Assembly (NCBI GenBank): GCA_002989075.1
Contig: PSQN01000014.1
Location: forward strand, 124,001-188,000
DNA: 64,000 nt
Origin: Arthonia radiata
Taxonomy: Eukaryota; Ascomycota; Arthoniomycetes; Arthoniales; Arthoniaceae
Direction: 5' to 3'
Below the pieces are notes generated by a model. The model ran no database searches. It saw only the letters and a list, made by a program, of their open reading frames with translations, and was not told the DNA's origin. Of the stretch, positions 40,862 through 51,980 are shown piece after piece (within the stretch, counting starts at the first letter, position 1; every line of letters starts with the position of its first letter). Both the position numbers and the translations under genes were made by a program.

Positions 40862-43249
40862 TCACCCGAAAATGCTAGGCATCCTTGGACTCCGCTTCGA
40901 CTGCTGCGCATTGGTACGCGAGATAGTCTCGCGGGCACTGCGCGTTTTGTCCTCGTACGTCCTCCGCTCATCATGCGAACGCTTCTCTCTCCTGCCTTCT
41001 TTCTCACGCCTCCGCTCACGATCCTTGTCGCTCGTTCGCTCCCGTCCGCTGTCGCCACCACGCTCGCGTCCAGAGTCACCGGCTCTTTCACGGCCGGAAT
41101 CGCGCCCAGAGTCACGGCCTTCGCCATCTGACTTGCCATTACGCTCGAGGTCGACAGGGGAAGAGGTCACGTCGCCCATCTCGCCGAACAGCTTCTTGGT
41201 ATTGAGGTTGGCGCTAGTCTGACTGCGTGTTTCGAGACGTGGTCTCTCGACTGGCATAGTCTTGCTTCGGCTCAGCGTAGGCACTTGGCCCTTGGAGCTA
41301 TTGCTCCTCTGCAGACTTGGCCGACGGGTGCGACCTTCGCCAGGACTGTGGATATGTGTGCTTGAGCTGGTGCTGTCTTGATGCTTGGAGGGGTGGTACG
41401 GATCGCGATCACGTTCGGCAGAGGCGAACTTGGAGGATGAAGAGGGTGGAGGACCCTTGGCACGCTCAGCAGTGTTCGTGTGTGGCGCGTGTAGTTGGGT
41501 GCGGGTAGCAGAGGAGTTGGCGCGGGTGCGCTCGGGAGGCGCTGCAGGCGGGCTCGTTGAGCGACTCGGTGCTGGCGGGCGTCGCGAAGATCTAGCGTCG
41601 GCGGTGGTGCTGCGGGCGGCTGGCTGCGGTTGTGATCGCTTGGGGGGCTCGTCATCGGAGTCCTCGTCTTCCGAAGAGGAAGTCTCGGACTCGACATGCA
41701 CATTCATGCTTGTGCCATTAGAAGAGGCGGTGTATGGGTATGTTTTTGAGGTCTTGCCTGGCGTATTGGCATTCGGATTTGCAGACTGCGAGAAGGGAAT
41801 ATTCTCCTTTTGAGGGGCTTCTTCTGAGGGGGAGGAGGTAGAATAACCAGAGTCGTCATTGGGAACGGTGGCACTTTGTCGTAGATGCGAAGAGCCATGA
41901 TGAAGCGGCGGAGGACGCTGAGAAGCACCTTGTTGAGCCTCGGATGACCGCCGGGGTGGTGCAGTTGGGCTTGTTGCGTACTTGTCGTTGCGCACATCCT
42001 TTGTGCGATCCGGCATGGGCATGGTGTTTGCTCGGTCCGGCGCTCGTCGCTGCGGTGGCTTCTCATTGACAGGCACGGTGCTCCGACGATCTGAGTTGGT
42101 CATCTTCGGTAGTTGACCACCGCCAGGAGGCGAGGACATGGAGTGCATCATCGATGCTGGTGGAACTGGACGACGCTCGTCGTCAGGTGGAGCTTTGCTT
42201 TCTGTCCTTCGGGAGTTCGCGGCATCGCGGCCTGAGGGAGCTCGTGATCGCGGCACAGACTCGACTGGAGAATGTCGGTACGATGTGGTGCGAGTCATAC
42301 CTGGGCGAGAGTCATAGCTGCCTCGCGTATCTACAGTAGGTCGAGGTGGCATCTCTCTCTGGAAAGCCTCTCGACGGTATGCAGGCGGCGAGTGAGAGCG
42401 CGGAGGAGAGGGATTGGGTCGTGATCTGGCCTGGTATTCTCTTGCGGTGTTGAATTTTGCGTGGTAGGGATCTGCAGCGGCGGCTGGCGAGCGATCTCGG
42501 CGTGGTGCTGAGCTCTTGCGCCCGTAGTCAGTATCTCGCCCTCGTGAATCATAAGCTTCATCGCTGTCCGAATCATCGGAGGAGCTGTATTGAGAGAAGC
42601 GTCCTTTGGCGAAGCGGTCTTGCTTGCGAGTCTGGCCTGTCTTCTTTTTGTCGGCATCAAACGTTTTGGGCTTGGGCTGGTCGCGTGATGGTCTTCGGAT
42701 TTCTTCTTGTCTCGAGGATGTTGGCCGAGATGTGGAAGGCGGTGCTCGCATATACTCCGGTGGGTACTTGCGCGCCGTGAAGCGCGACTCTTCGAACTGC
42801 GAAGCACGATCATCTTCTCGCGACGTATCCCTGGGCGGCCTCCTCTCCTCAAACCGCGCTTGAGACGTGAAGGGGGTCGTGCCGGTATACGGACTTCGAG
42901 GCTGTGGATAGCCATATCTTACGTCGACACTGGGTCTCCGCGAGCCCATCGGCGAGCCACCATATCCAGACGGTGGTGGGCCATACTGTTGTCGTCGCTC
43001 TTGAATGTCCTTCTTTAATCGTGCCAACTGCAGCTGTTCTTCGTATTTCCCTCGCTTCTCATCGTCGACCAAAGTCTCATACGCCTGACTGATTTTGTGG
43101 AACTGATCAGCGGCCGTGTTCTTATCCTTGGCCTTGTCCGGGTGGTGTTTTAGGGCCAGCTTCTTATAGGCGGTCTTGATCTGGGCCGAGGTGGCTTGCT
43201 TGTCGAGGCCTAAGACCGCATAATGGTCGGGCGGGATGCTGTCGACCAT
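40862..43249 (-). CDS. Large J-domain (DnaJ/Hsp40) protein with long disordered tail
   Basis: A single exon of 795 residues. The N-terminal J domain (residues ~6-75) is complete: DHYAVLGLDKQATSAQIKTA, KKLALKHHPDKA with HPD at 36-38, and FHKISQAYETLVDDEKRGKY. A helical segment RLKKDIQERRQQYG follows. The remaining ~690 residues are low complexity: Arg/Ser/Pro-rich with Tyr/Gly near the start, Ser/Asp/Glu clusters (SSSDDSDSDEAYDS; SETSSSEDEDSDDE) and a C-terminal array of short SGRER-type repeats. The J domain should stimulate an Hsp70. The Arg/Ser content recalls RNA-binding or spliceosome-associated J proteins, but no RRM or zinc finger is visible. Neighbouring spacers are long on its 5' side. 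Confidence 0.88.
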   Translation of the reverse strand: MVDSIPPDHYAVLGLDKQATSAQIKTAYKKLALKHHPDKAKDKNTAADQFHKISQAYETLVDDEKRGKYEEQLQLARLKKDIQERRQQYGPPPSGYGGSPMGSRRPSVDVRYGYPQPRSPYTGTTPFTSQARFEERRPPRDTSREDDRASQFEESRFTARKYPPEYMRAPPSTSRPTSSRQEEIRRPSRDQPKPKTFDADKKKTGQTRKQDRFAKGRFSQYSSSDDSDSDEAYDSRGRDTDYGRKSSAPRRDRSPAAAADPYHAKFNTAREYQARSRPNPSPPRSHSPPAYRREAFQREMPPRPTVDTRGSYDSRPGMTRTTSYRHSPVESVPRSRAPSGRDAANSRRTESKAPPDDERRPVPPASMMHSMSSPPGGGQLPKMTNSDRRSTVPVNEKPPQRRAPDRANTMPMPDRTKDVRNDKYATSPTAPPRRSSEAQQGASQRPPPLHHGSSHLRQSATVPNDDSGYSTSSPSEEAPQKENIPFSQSANPNANTPGKTSKTYPYTASSNGTSMNVHVESETSSSEDEDSDDEPPKRSQPQPAARSTTADARSSRRPPAPSRSTSPPAAPPERTRANSSATRTQLHAPHTNTAERAKGPPPSSSSKFASAERDRDPYHPSKHQDSTSSSTHIHSPGEGRTRRPSLQRSNSSKGQVPTLSRSKTMPVERPRLETRSQTSANLNTKKLFGEMGDVTSSPVDLERNGKSDGEGRDSGRDSGRERAGDSGRERGGDSGRERTSDKDRERRREKEGRREKRSHDERRTYEDKTRSARETISRTNAQQSKRSPRMPSIFG
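41030..41120 (-). repeat. Tandem SGRER-type coding repeats in J-domain protein
   Basis: Degenerate copies encode GRDSGRER, AGDSGRER, GGDSGRER on the minus strand, making an alternating charge tail. Confidence 0.7.
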
Positions 43250-46200
43250 GTCGAATGGTCATTAAGGGGTTGTTGGTTGTTGTAAAACGGTCGTCGAGGC
43301 AGAAATTGTTGCGGGTCAATAACAACATCGGGTTTTCATATGGGTAAGGTAGGGGTGAGAGGCAATGCGTGGCTGTGAGAGTCTTGGTGCACTGTGCAGG
43401 TGGTGTAGAAAGCGTCGGAAGCGGATGGTCTGGATGAGGACGACGAAGAAGGGGCTCGTGCAGCGATGGAGGATGTTTGATGACGACGGAGGTTGACTGT
43501 TGTGTTACTGGCGCCGGTTTTGAACGGAGTGACTGCCAAGAGGAGCGCCACAGGATACGGATTTCCGGATGGGGTAGAAAAGGGAGGAAGATTGACCAGA
43601 AGGAGCTTAGTCAGTGGCAAGAGAGTTCCAGCCACTTCGGTACGTAATAATGCTTTGAAGTTGGTGAGGCTCTGCAGTGATTCCGTGCAGGGTTTTTGGA
43701 GAGTCGGAAAAGCGAAGGTGCGAAGGGAAGTCGGCAGAAGGGATTTGAGTGAGGGTGGGATCGGGCGCTGACTACTCCGTAATGCTGCGGCGGCCGGCTT
43801 ATGCAGTGGAGTGACCAGTGGGCGGTAGAGAGAATAGAAGGAGCGAGGGACGGCGCGGAATGGACGGTGAGCTGAATCGAAATGGTGTGAGTGAGCTGGG
43901 GTGTCAGGCGTTGCTTAGTCTTGGTCTTGGGGCGTGCCGGATGCTTGGGTCGCCCCCGGGCCCTCCCTATTTTAGTGGGTTACTGCCCCTGGTTTGGAGT
44001 AAGGGCTTTCCTCGTCGAGACTGCTACCAGCCCGCTCGAGACTCGGAGAGTCTGCTGTCTCTGGTGGTCGGTCAACGACGGCGAGTGAATGGAAGGTCGG
44101 ATACTGCGAGGTGGATCGTGGGCGAGAGTGGCATGGGAGAGTAGGTTTCCGCCAAGGTTCGAAGCAGATGGTCAAGTGGTCACTTTGGTCTTTGATGCGA
44201 TGAAGGCGATGGTGCTGCATCAAGTGGGACTCCCAGAGCCAGTCGACCAATCTGCGATGCTCGACGCTCAAGGCTTGCCAGCGCACTGAAGACCTTCGCT
44301 CACCCAAACAACAAAGTCAAAAGTCGAGATGAAGCGTTCCAGCTAGCAACACAAGTCAATGTGTTTCTAGAGCTTCACTTTGATGATCAACAGCAGCGCA
44401 CCAGGCTGTTGCTGCGCCTTTCTATCTCTCGCGGCACCTAAGAATAATGCCCTTCCTCTTCCCCCATGCGACCTGCTTATCCACTTAGATGCCTGCGCGC
44501 TCCACGCCCCCAAGGCGCTTCAACCGCCAATCAAGCTCTACTGCCCACCACACCCCGCTTCCCCCAAGCTCACATTCCATCACATCACCTGTTGATACCA
44601 GAAACCCACGCATACTTCGAAATAGATACGTTGATCAATGTGCCACAAGGCCTCCCTGTCGCGGATCGCTACATGCTCAACTGACCTTGTCCCAGCAATT
44701 CCACATCCACCTCGATCGCGTCCGCACATCGAGAGTGCCCCCACAACAGCTTCCCTAAGCCTCTGCAGCCACTGCCTAGCTGCAGCATCTGCCACATGCG
44801 CTATTCTCCTCCTTGGTTGCCCGGTCCACCAAGCATTTCCAAACAGCTGGACAGCCTTCCTACTCGTAACCCCACCGTCGCTGAAGCTTGCTATTCGGCC
44901 GACCTGCACAACCGACTGATGTTAATTCTTGCCGCTTTAAACGAGCTGTCGCCGAAGAACACTATTCCACCCAGGAGTTCGACATACCTATGCGATCAAG
45001 ACTCAAATATTGGCGTAGGCGCATGGGCTAGCATTCAACCCACCAATACGTCAAGCGTTGGGTTACTTCGGCAGTGCTCCAAGTCAATCGAGATCCTCGG
45101 TGTTGGGTGCAGAAGTACGGCAATACTCCATGTCGACGCTTTGCGTATAGACTTCGTTCGTTATCATCGCAAAACGATCAACCCTAACTTGTAAGCTGCG
45201 CGGGGAAACACGTTACAACAGAACACTGATAAACACAACAAATTATGTGTATGATCGAACCCTGTGCAGGTGGGAATGTCTATCGCACCGTGGTCGCAGC
45301 CAGCAACGCCGCGGAAAGAGGCGTGAGAGGGTCTTGGGAAGACGCGAGTCTACGCTTGCGGTTCGCTGTTGCATCCGTGCCAACTGCATCACAACGTCTC
45401 GTCGAAGTAGGAGACACGGCACAACGCCGAAACGAGTGTCTCTGATGTTCATCTTTGCTCCAAACGGTGGACTTGACACCTCCGGCTACAGTCGCATTTG
45501 AAAACAAGCAATTCGAGCAATGCAACCGACCTGACGTCAATCAAGTCGGGATGAAAGCAAGCGTTATCATCGGGATTTGGTTGTCAGACTGTGACGTTGC
45601 TTGTGGCCCGCTCCCGCTCATAGGTGGATTTGCGCAGATCTGTCAGCACATACAGTGAGCTCGTTTGGCTGTGAACGAAGAGATCTGTGCCCCTACTTCG
45701 TACAAAGCGGTGTGTTTAGGTTGGGAAATGAAATGAGTGTCTGACAATGAAGGAGCTTTCCTGGAATGATGAAAGACATTCCAACGATCTTTTAGCGCTC
45801 ATGCAAGAATTGTCTGGGACTGGCGCACAAGGCTCCGTTGCCTTTGATTATTGTCTGAGTCAAGCTGCCGGGGTTGAATCGCCCCAAGGTTTCAAATCCA
45901 GATTGACACCTCGCTTGCGATTTGGACCAAGAGCTCTCGGTCGCAGACGTAGCGTGTGCAGCTAGAGATTCCACAGTAGACTAGGCGTCTTCGAATGAAC
46001 GATGAAGGTCGTTGCGACATGTTAGTGAAGCATCAAGTGGAGGAAAATTGTCGACGATCATTCTGAGAAGTGGCCAAAGGCGGCTAGCACGAACGTCTGC
46101 ACAGGCGGTGGATCCGCCCGGCTTGAAACAGCCGTCTTGAAAGCCCTGGAGTCAATTGTAGGAACATCATGGCACCGCAATGCTCATCTTCACAGGACCA

Positions 46201-47694
46201 GGTAGTCCATTGAATGGCTTAACGAGCACCTCTACGTTCGGTCAGTCTTGACCGTGGTCGTCTCTGTGAGGGTTTGTTTGAGCCACCCAAAGCTGGGGGG
46301 CGAGCAAGAAACATAGAGCAAGCCCGTACGAGGAGCTTGCGCAGTCGTAGGCTGTGCCATCCAGCTCGTCAGTCGTGAGGCGTTTTCCGAGTGCGAAGCA
46401 AAATTTAGCATGAGACCTTGCCCACATCGTGTGGCCAGCTGAGATGACAACGCAGTCTCAGTCGGAAACATAGCTGCGTGGCAAAGAGATTGGCAGTGGC
46501 GTTGTTCGCCATCTTGTCGCGATCTCCACACGAGCTTGTCTGGAGAGTGCCATTGACGAGATGAATGCTGCTGGTGGGGTCTAAAGATAGATTATGTTAG
46601 AGAAGTCGGAATGTCTATCACAGTGAGTAGTTTGAAGATGAGCGTGTTCGTTTGCCATCATTACGAAGATCCCTCGGTCTGACAGTAGGGTAGCGAATAT
46701 TGAGTTGTATGTACGGATGATCCATCGCCTTATACAGGTCAGAGGGACGGCCGGAAAACAGTGATAGCTCGCATGGAGAGCTGTATAGCTATTTTCGGTG
46801 CCCGCGATGCATACTTGATCACCGTAAACGCCGACTGTCCGTGGAGGGCGCACGGTCGGGCGACCCAAAGAGGCTGGAAAAAGCTGATGGCGTGGATGGT
46901 GCCACGAACGAGATTTGTGAGGATCACCTATTAATAGAGTGGGGGCCGATGATTGGTCGTAATGGCCGGTTGGAGCCCGACTAGCGCTGCCAGGATTAGG
47001 CCAGCAGAAGGGAACAAAGCATCTCCCATCACCCACCTCTCGCCCTCTGTAAGCGCCCTTGAACTCCCCCACGACTCGCTCGACTGCGATCGCTGAACAC
47101 GACCTAGTCACTTTCCTCTCTTCCCCAGTCCTTCCATCTCCTCCTGCCCTTCCATCACCTACTTCCACTCCTCTCGCGCCTCCCATTCGTCCTCTTACCG
47201 CCGTCACACTCGCGACTCAACTCCTCTCGCAGCTCTTCGAGAGCCCTTCACCACCACACGCCAGTCCCTGCATACACCCTCCGCTCTCCCATAATTCACA
47301 CCTCCCTACTCCGGCCCGAGAAGCAGACAGCGAAGCCACATCCACGACCTCACGACTCATCGGCGCATAATCTCGAAACGTAGCCTGTAGCCATCACTTT
47401 GCGCACCGGCGCTTCACCTTCTCAGTCGCTCCTTACGCGCCCACGACGACTTCTGGCATCTCGTCCTTGACGCTCCACCTAGTGTCTAATTAGTATTGTA
47501 GGTCCATTCCTTACGCCTCTGCCCTTCGTCCACAGACCTCTGTCGTTTCCTGCGCTGTGCCTCATGCCCACGTTGACAAGGGGCCACGTTCCAAGTCCTA
47601 AGCTCTACGCTGAAGCTCCACGAGGCCACTGGGCTCATTACATGTGAACCGACCACATTGTTGGCCGCTCGATATCAGCAAGAAACAGAGTGGA
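43250..47694. other. Gene-poor region of about 4.4 kb between divergent genes
   Basis: Both flanking genes point outward. Frames of 60-130 codons occur on both strands, for example 44796-45194 (plus), 46232-46531 (minus) and 46581-47207 (minus), but all overlap others, lack domains and have uneven composition. The right end (about 47050-47640) is strongly pyrimidine-rich on the plus strand and reads like a long leader for the phosphatase gene. The rest may carry long UTRs, a non-coding RNA or regulatory DNA; I cannot say which. Confidence 0.5.
47564..47647 (+). promoter_or_regulatory. Upstream ORF (27 codons) ending ATG TGA before the phosphatase start
   Basis: ATG at 47564 opens a frame of 27 codons (MPTLTRGHVPSPKLYAEAPR...) whose last sense codon is itself an ATG directly followed by TGA (47642-47647). 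It ends 47 bp before the main ATG at 47695. If transcribed it should reduce or regulate initiation at the phosphatase. A start codon followed at once by a stop is a known ribosome-stalling arrangement. Confidence 0.5.
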
Positions 47695-50600
47695 ATGGAA
47701 ATCGCAACGTCCTTAGCAGCTAACATGGCATGCGATAGATTCTGTAATGCGCCTCACGTAGACGACACTCCTCTATACCGAGTCGACCCTCCTTCGCGTT
47801 CGACCTTCATCTGGCGAAAGGCCGCTTTCGCGAAACGCAAAAAACCCTTGGATCATCCACCCCAATGCAGAATGCCGGTGCAAATAGCAAACGGGTACTC
47901 GTCTAGCCACATGCCTTCGTTCCCGCCGACGCTGGAGGAAGAGCCTGAAAACGCTCCTGAATCACACACAGGATCCAGTGCGTGTACACAATCACCTGAT
48001 AGCAAGCAAAGCGAGAACCAAACCCAACATTACTTGGAAAAAGCCAAACCACAAAGTTCGGTCTCAAATTATCCAACGTTACACTTCCACCGCGACAGCG
48101 CCTCTACCACGGCCTCAGATTCTACTTCCTCTTCACCTACGACTACTGCTTCGCTGGCGGAGTCTTTGACCAATACGGAAACGCCCATCACATCTCCGGA
48201 CACGCCTGCGTCCTCGCAGTCGCTCTCATCGTTCGCTCTGGCCAACCAATACCATCCCCCGGAGAAGCAGGAGGTGTTGCGGCAGCCGCCTGCTCCGCGA
48301 AGTCTTCCACGCCCTTCTACGGCCGGCAAGAAACCGCGAAACCTCAAGGGCTTGGCTGTCGACACTTCGAGCGCGGCCCATTTTGGCCGCGCTCTCACAA
48401 CGGCGTCACTGCCGTTGCGACCGCAAGACCCGAAGATGATATCAGCCCCTGCTTCTCCTGCGTTTGTGAAGCCAGCCAAGCCCCCGCGGCGCATGGGAAG
48501 CACCCTTGGGCTGAGCATCGTTACTCCGGCTTCCAACTCACCTCCGGTGCAGGAGATTGCTGAGGTTCCGTCTACACCAAGTCTGGTGAGACCTCATGCC
48601 TTGCGACATTTTCCATCGTCGCCATCATTACCACTAGCATCGCCTAGTGTACCTCCTGAGGGGGGCATGCAGTTGCCTCCCTTGGCGTTCCGCCGTAGTG
48701 TCAACGTTGGCTTCGCAGAGGCGCCGCAAGAGAAAGATGAGGATGAACCCAACTTTGACATTCCGCAATCCGCCGAACCGAAGCCGCAGGGATATCCAGA
48801 TGGCCCGATCTGCATTTATGATCCACACGTCTACCTCTTCTATGAGCCTCCAGCCAATGTCGCTTCACAATTCGGTGTCGTGCTGAACGTGGCCAGTGAG
48901 GTGAAGAATCCCTTTGCGACGACGGAGCCTGTAGAGGAGATTGCTGTGATAGCTCCAACGGTGAAGTCGTCGCCAACAACTCCGAAAGCGGCAGATGCGC
49001 CTGAAACGGATTCGAGCTCGCGGCCAGAGTACATTCACATTCCCTGGGAGCACAATACCGACATATTACCAGATCTATGGGAGTTGGTCAAGCTGATTGA
49101 TGAACGAGTTCAGGAAGGCAAAAAGGTACTCATTCATTGCCAGCTTGGCGTGAGTCGCTCCGCGTCTTTGATCGTGGCCTACGGCCTATACAAGAATCCC
49201 AGTATGTCCGTCCAAGAAGCATACGATGCAGTCAAGCGACGCAGCAAATGGATCAGCCCCAACATGAATCTCATCATGACATTGCAAGAGTTCCGTACGG
49301 AACTGATGAAGCAAAGTGTTGGTATGCCGAGGCGAGGCATGAGCCACAGACGTCAGACCAGCAAGCCTCAAATCCCGCCGCTCAGCTCGATTCGTACTGC
49401 AGAGTCGCCCAGTCGCCGCGCACAGGATAGAGAGCGAAAAAGTGAAGAACCAGGTCCCCGAAGCGCACCACTGCCACCCGATGATGAGAGCCACAACGCA
49501 ATGTCAATCACGACTTCCAGGAATGCCGTCACGCCAGGTCCATCATCGGCTCCATCAGGCATCTCGTGGCCTTCGGATGCTGCTCAAGCTGACCCCATCG
49601 AATCACCCGCACCGAGCAGTTCCATACCAACAGGATCACTGTCCCCGCCTTCCCTCCCTCGAGCTCCCAGCTCCAGCATGTCCAACATTTCAACGCCTTC
49701 GCTGTACTCTCCCCAGTCACAGTCGTCAGAAAGTTCATCGCAATTCTCGGCTCTGCAAGCACACGCCCCTCCAGCACCATTCAGAGATCATACTGGCATC
49801 TTTGCAAAGGCATCGCCACCTCCGAATCTTAAACCTTTATCTCTTCCACTCAACCATGTTTCGCGGTTTCAAAGCTCACATTCTGCCTTCATGCCGCCGC
49901 AGACATCGCCGCGTTCATCCGAATTTGCCATGAACCCCGCCCAGCCTCCGACGCCAGACGACACACTGGGCCTCACTTCGCCTCGCGTCACCACCTTCCA
50001 GACCTTACATCACAGCTTACACCCCTCTCCAGCTCAACCGTCCGCGTTAGCAAACCCCCCAACAGTAGCTATCGAAGACGAGAGATCCTCGGAAAACTCC
50101 GAAGTGCCGCAACGGCATTCTCCTAAAATCAAGCCCATAATGCCTCCTGATAACCTAGCGAGCATAGCTGGACTCTCGTTCCCTTCTGAATATAATCACG
50201 AGCATCGACCCTCGTTGGACTCACTGACCTCACCACGCTCATCAGAGTTTGCGATGACGAACATCGGACCACCACGCGCGTTGCAAAACGACGACAGCTT
50301 TGGGCTCACATCCCCCAGAGAAAATCTGAGCTTTGCGCAGCAAATGCAACTGCCTCACGGGCGGCCGAAACCGCCGCCTCGCGTACCAAGTGCCAGAGAA
50401 AAGGCGTTTGCGAGTTTACACTCGCCGACCTCGTCGCTGTCACAGCCGCCTTCACAAGACCAGCATCTAGCTGTACCCGAGACACGCGCGGCCGCTCACA
50501 GTGGCGCAAATGACCGGCGAAAGCTTCGTTCTAAGCTAGGCATGAGCACAAGCAGCGCCTATGACATGCGATCCGAGTACATTCTCGCAGGCCAAGCACG

Positions 50601-50889
50601 GGAGCTTGTCTCGCCCTCGGCGAACCGCACCCCGGACGACAGGAGAGAGTCGTTCCACTATGCCCGGACGACGCAGGATGATATGGATGCCCTCATGTCG
50701 CCGCGTGCAACTGAGTTCACGCGAAATCCTTTTGCTGACGCTCTTGGCTTTGCTGTCGATGAAGCGCAGCAGAGCTCTGTGGTCGCTCCCGAGCCCGCCG
50801 TGGCAGAAGAACCGAAGGATCCGCGAAGTCCTGTGCAGAATCCTGGCAGCAGTCCGATTGTCCGCAATATCGCGGATGTGTTTTCATGA
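47695..50889 (+). CDS. Dual-specificity protein phosphatase (Msg5/MAPK-phosphatase type)
   Basis: A single exon of 1,064 residues. The catalytic DSP domain lies at about 370-542: GPICIYDPHVYLFYEPP, QFGVVLNVASEV, an insert, EYIHIPWEHNTDI, then the active-site loop VLIHCQLGVSRSASLIVAYG with HCxxGxxRS at ~481-489, and WISPNMNLIMTLQEFRTEL. The invariant Cys and Arg are present, with a general-acid Asp likely in EHNTD. Flanks of ~370 and ~520 residues are disordered, Ser/Pro-rich, with repeated (S/T)P sites and recurring SPRSSEFAM / LTSPR motifs (at least four copies), likely kinase targets or docking sites. Yeast Msg5 and S. pombe Pmp1 dephosphorylate cell-wall and mating MAPKs. The ATG at 47695 is the first in frame; an alternative is 30 bp downstream. 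Confidence 0.88.
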   Translation: MEIATSLAANMACDRFCNAPHVDDTPLYRVDPPSRSTFIWRKAAFAKRKKPLDHPPQCRMPVQIANGYSSSHMPSFPPTLEEEPENAPESHTGSSACTQSPDSKQSENQTQHYLEKAKPQSSVSNYPTLHFHRDSASTTASDSTSSSPTTTASLAESLTNTETPITSPDTPASSQSLSSFALANQYHPPEKQEVLRQPPAPRSLPRPSTAGKKPRNLKGLAVDTSSAAHFGRALTTASLPLRPQDPKMISAPASPAFVKPAKPPRRMGSTLGLSIVTPASNSPPVQEIAEVPSTPSLVRPHALRHFPSSPSLPLASPSVPPEGGMQLPPLAFRRSVNVGFAEAPQEKDEDEPNFDIPQSAEPKPQGYPDGPICIYDPHVYLFYEPPANVASQFGVVLNVASEVKNPFATTEPVEEIAVIAPTVKSSPTTPKAADAPETDSSSRPEYIHIPWEHNTDILPDLWELVKLIDERVQEGKKVLIHCQLGVSRSASLIVAYGLYKNPSMSVQEAYDAVKRRSKWISPNMNLIMTLQEFRTELMKQSVGMPRRGMSHRRQTSKPQIPPLSSIRTAESPSRRAQDRERKSEEPGPRSAPLPPDDESHNAMSITTSRNAVTPGPSSAPSGISWPSDAAQADPIESPAPSSSIPTGSLSPPSLPRAPSSSMSNISTPSLYSPQSQSSESSSQFSALQAHAPPAPFRDHTGIFAKASPPPNLKPLSLPLNHVSRFQSSHSAFMPPQTSPRSSEFAMNPAQPPTPDDTLGLTSPRVTTFQTLHHSLHPSPAQPSALANPPTVAIEDERSSENSEVPQRHSPKIKPIMPPDNLASIAGLSFPSEYNHEHRPSLDSLTSPRSSEFAMTNIGPPRALQNDDSFGLTSPRENLSFAQQMQLPHGRPKPPPRVPSAREKAFASLHSPTSSLSQPPSQDQHLAVPETRAAAHSGANDRRKLRSKLGMSTSSAYDMRSEYILAGQARELVSPSANRTPDDRRESFHYARTTQDDMDALMSPRATEFTRNPFADALGFAVDEAQQSSVVAPEPAVAEEPKDPRSPVQNPGSSPIVRNIADVFS

Positions 50890-51980
50890 TTGTTTCGTGT
50901 TTCATCACGTTTGGCGCTTTGGTGCTCACATATAGCTGTCTGGAAGGGCCAGCGGCTTGGGACATATTTGACATTTACATGCTGTATTGGAAAGACGCTC
51001 CTACAGAGGGTATCCGAGAAGAGTGTTCACGACGTTACGGATTGCATCGAGATACACGACCTTAACAGCTATTCCCCAATACACTGGAAAGGGACAGATG
51101 GATTGGGATAAAGGCCGCACGAGTCTTATGCTTCGTGGCTGTATGTAGTTGAAAGATGCTGGGAACTGTACCCGCAAAGCTGATCTCAGCACTCTTCCTC
51201 GTCATTCTGCCTTGGTGTGATCGCGCGGCCAATCTAAGCCTGCTCTCTGCAGTGAGAAACAACGTAGCCCTCATTGCCCTCGTCCGTTTTAGCCGGGTGC
51301 CCTAATTTTCAGGCACAAACGCGACTTACCTCAATGGCGCGTCATTTCACTCCAACATTCACGACCTCCCTCCATGCAGGCACCTATACTGCTTGTACCG
51401 GAACCTCCATAAGTAAGCGCGGTTGCTGGAACCCATCTAAGGTCTTCATCATCTTTCGAAGCCGGGCCTCCTTGGTAGCAGTCAGTAACGTTACCATCCT
51501 CTGACCTACGGGCACATCAGCCATGGCAAGACACGACCGTCACGAGAGCCACCTGCAACCTCTACATCCGTTCACAGACCACACTCGACCGCCATGAGCT
51601 CACCGACATTGGTTTGTCTCAGTGAAGGTGACTGTATGGTCTTAGTACATGTCCTGCACGTGTGATTGGTGGGTACCATGCTCGCCCTGCATGGCGAGGC
51701 AACTGATTTGGGGCTCGGCCTCGTCGCCCACTTTGCTGGGCTGTGCGGACAGCCTTGTTGTCTGTAAAAGAGCGAGAAATCTCTCGAGATTTGTTCATTG
51801 TTGCTATGTGTGAAGATTGGGTTTGGTGAATGCTTGTTTCTGGGTTTACTTTTCGTGCAGCAGAAGCGACATTGACGTTGATTGCTGACGATAGCGCTCA
51901 TCTGATGTGTTGTGGATGAGCTCCTACGTGTTTGAATTAACCAATCCAACAGGCATAGTCTTTCATACAGCAAGAACAGG
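50890..51980. other. Intergenic region of about 1.1 kb
   Basis: A minus frame at 51572-51973 (133 codons) opposes the next gene's promoter and has no domain; rejected. Nothing else is visible. Confidence 0.4.

Noticed and set aside
40611-41222. 203-codon plus-strand frame rich in Arg/Ser/Pro
   Set aside because: It is the antisense image of the SGRER-repeat tail of the J-domain gene.
45870-45920. TTTCAAATCCAG, resembling a tRNA T-loop
   Set aside because: No matching acceptor, D-arm or anticodon stem could be built around it.
46581-47207. 208-codon minus-strand frame
   Set aside because: It is mostly antisense to the pyrimidine-rich leader region of the phosphatase gene, which explains its Gly/Arg-rich start.
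51572-51973. 133-codon minus-strand frame
   Set aside because: It ends at the 51981 gene's promoter, is rich in Ser/Thr/Cys without pattern, and has no recognisable domain.
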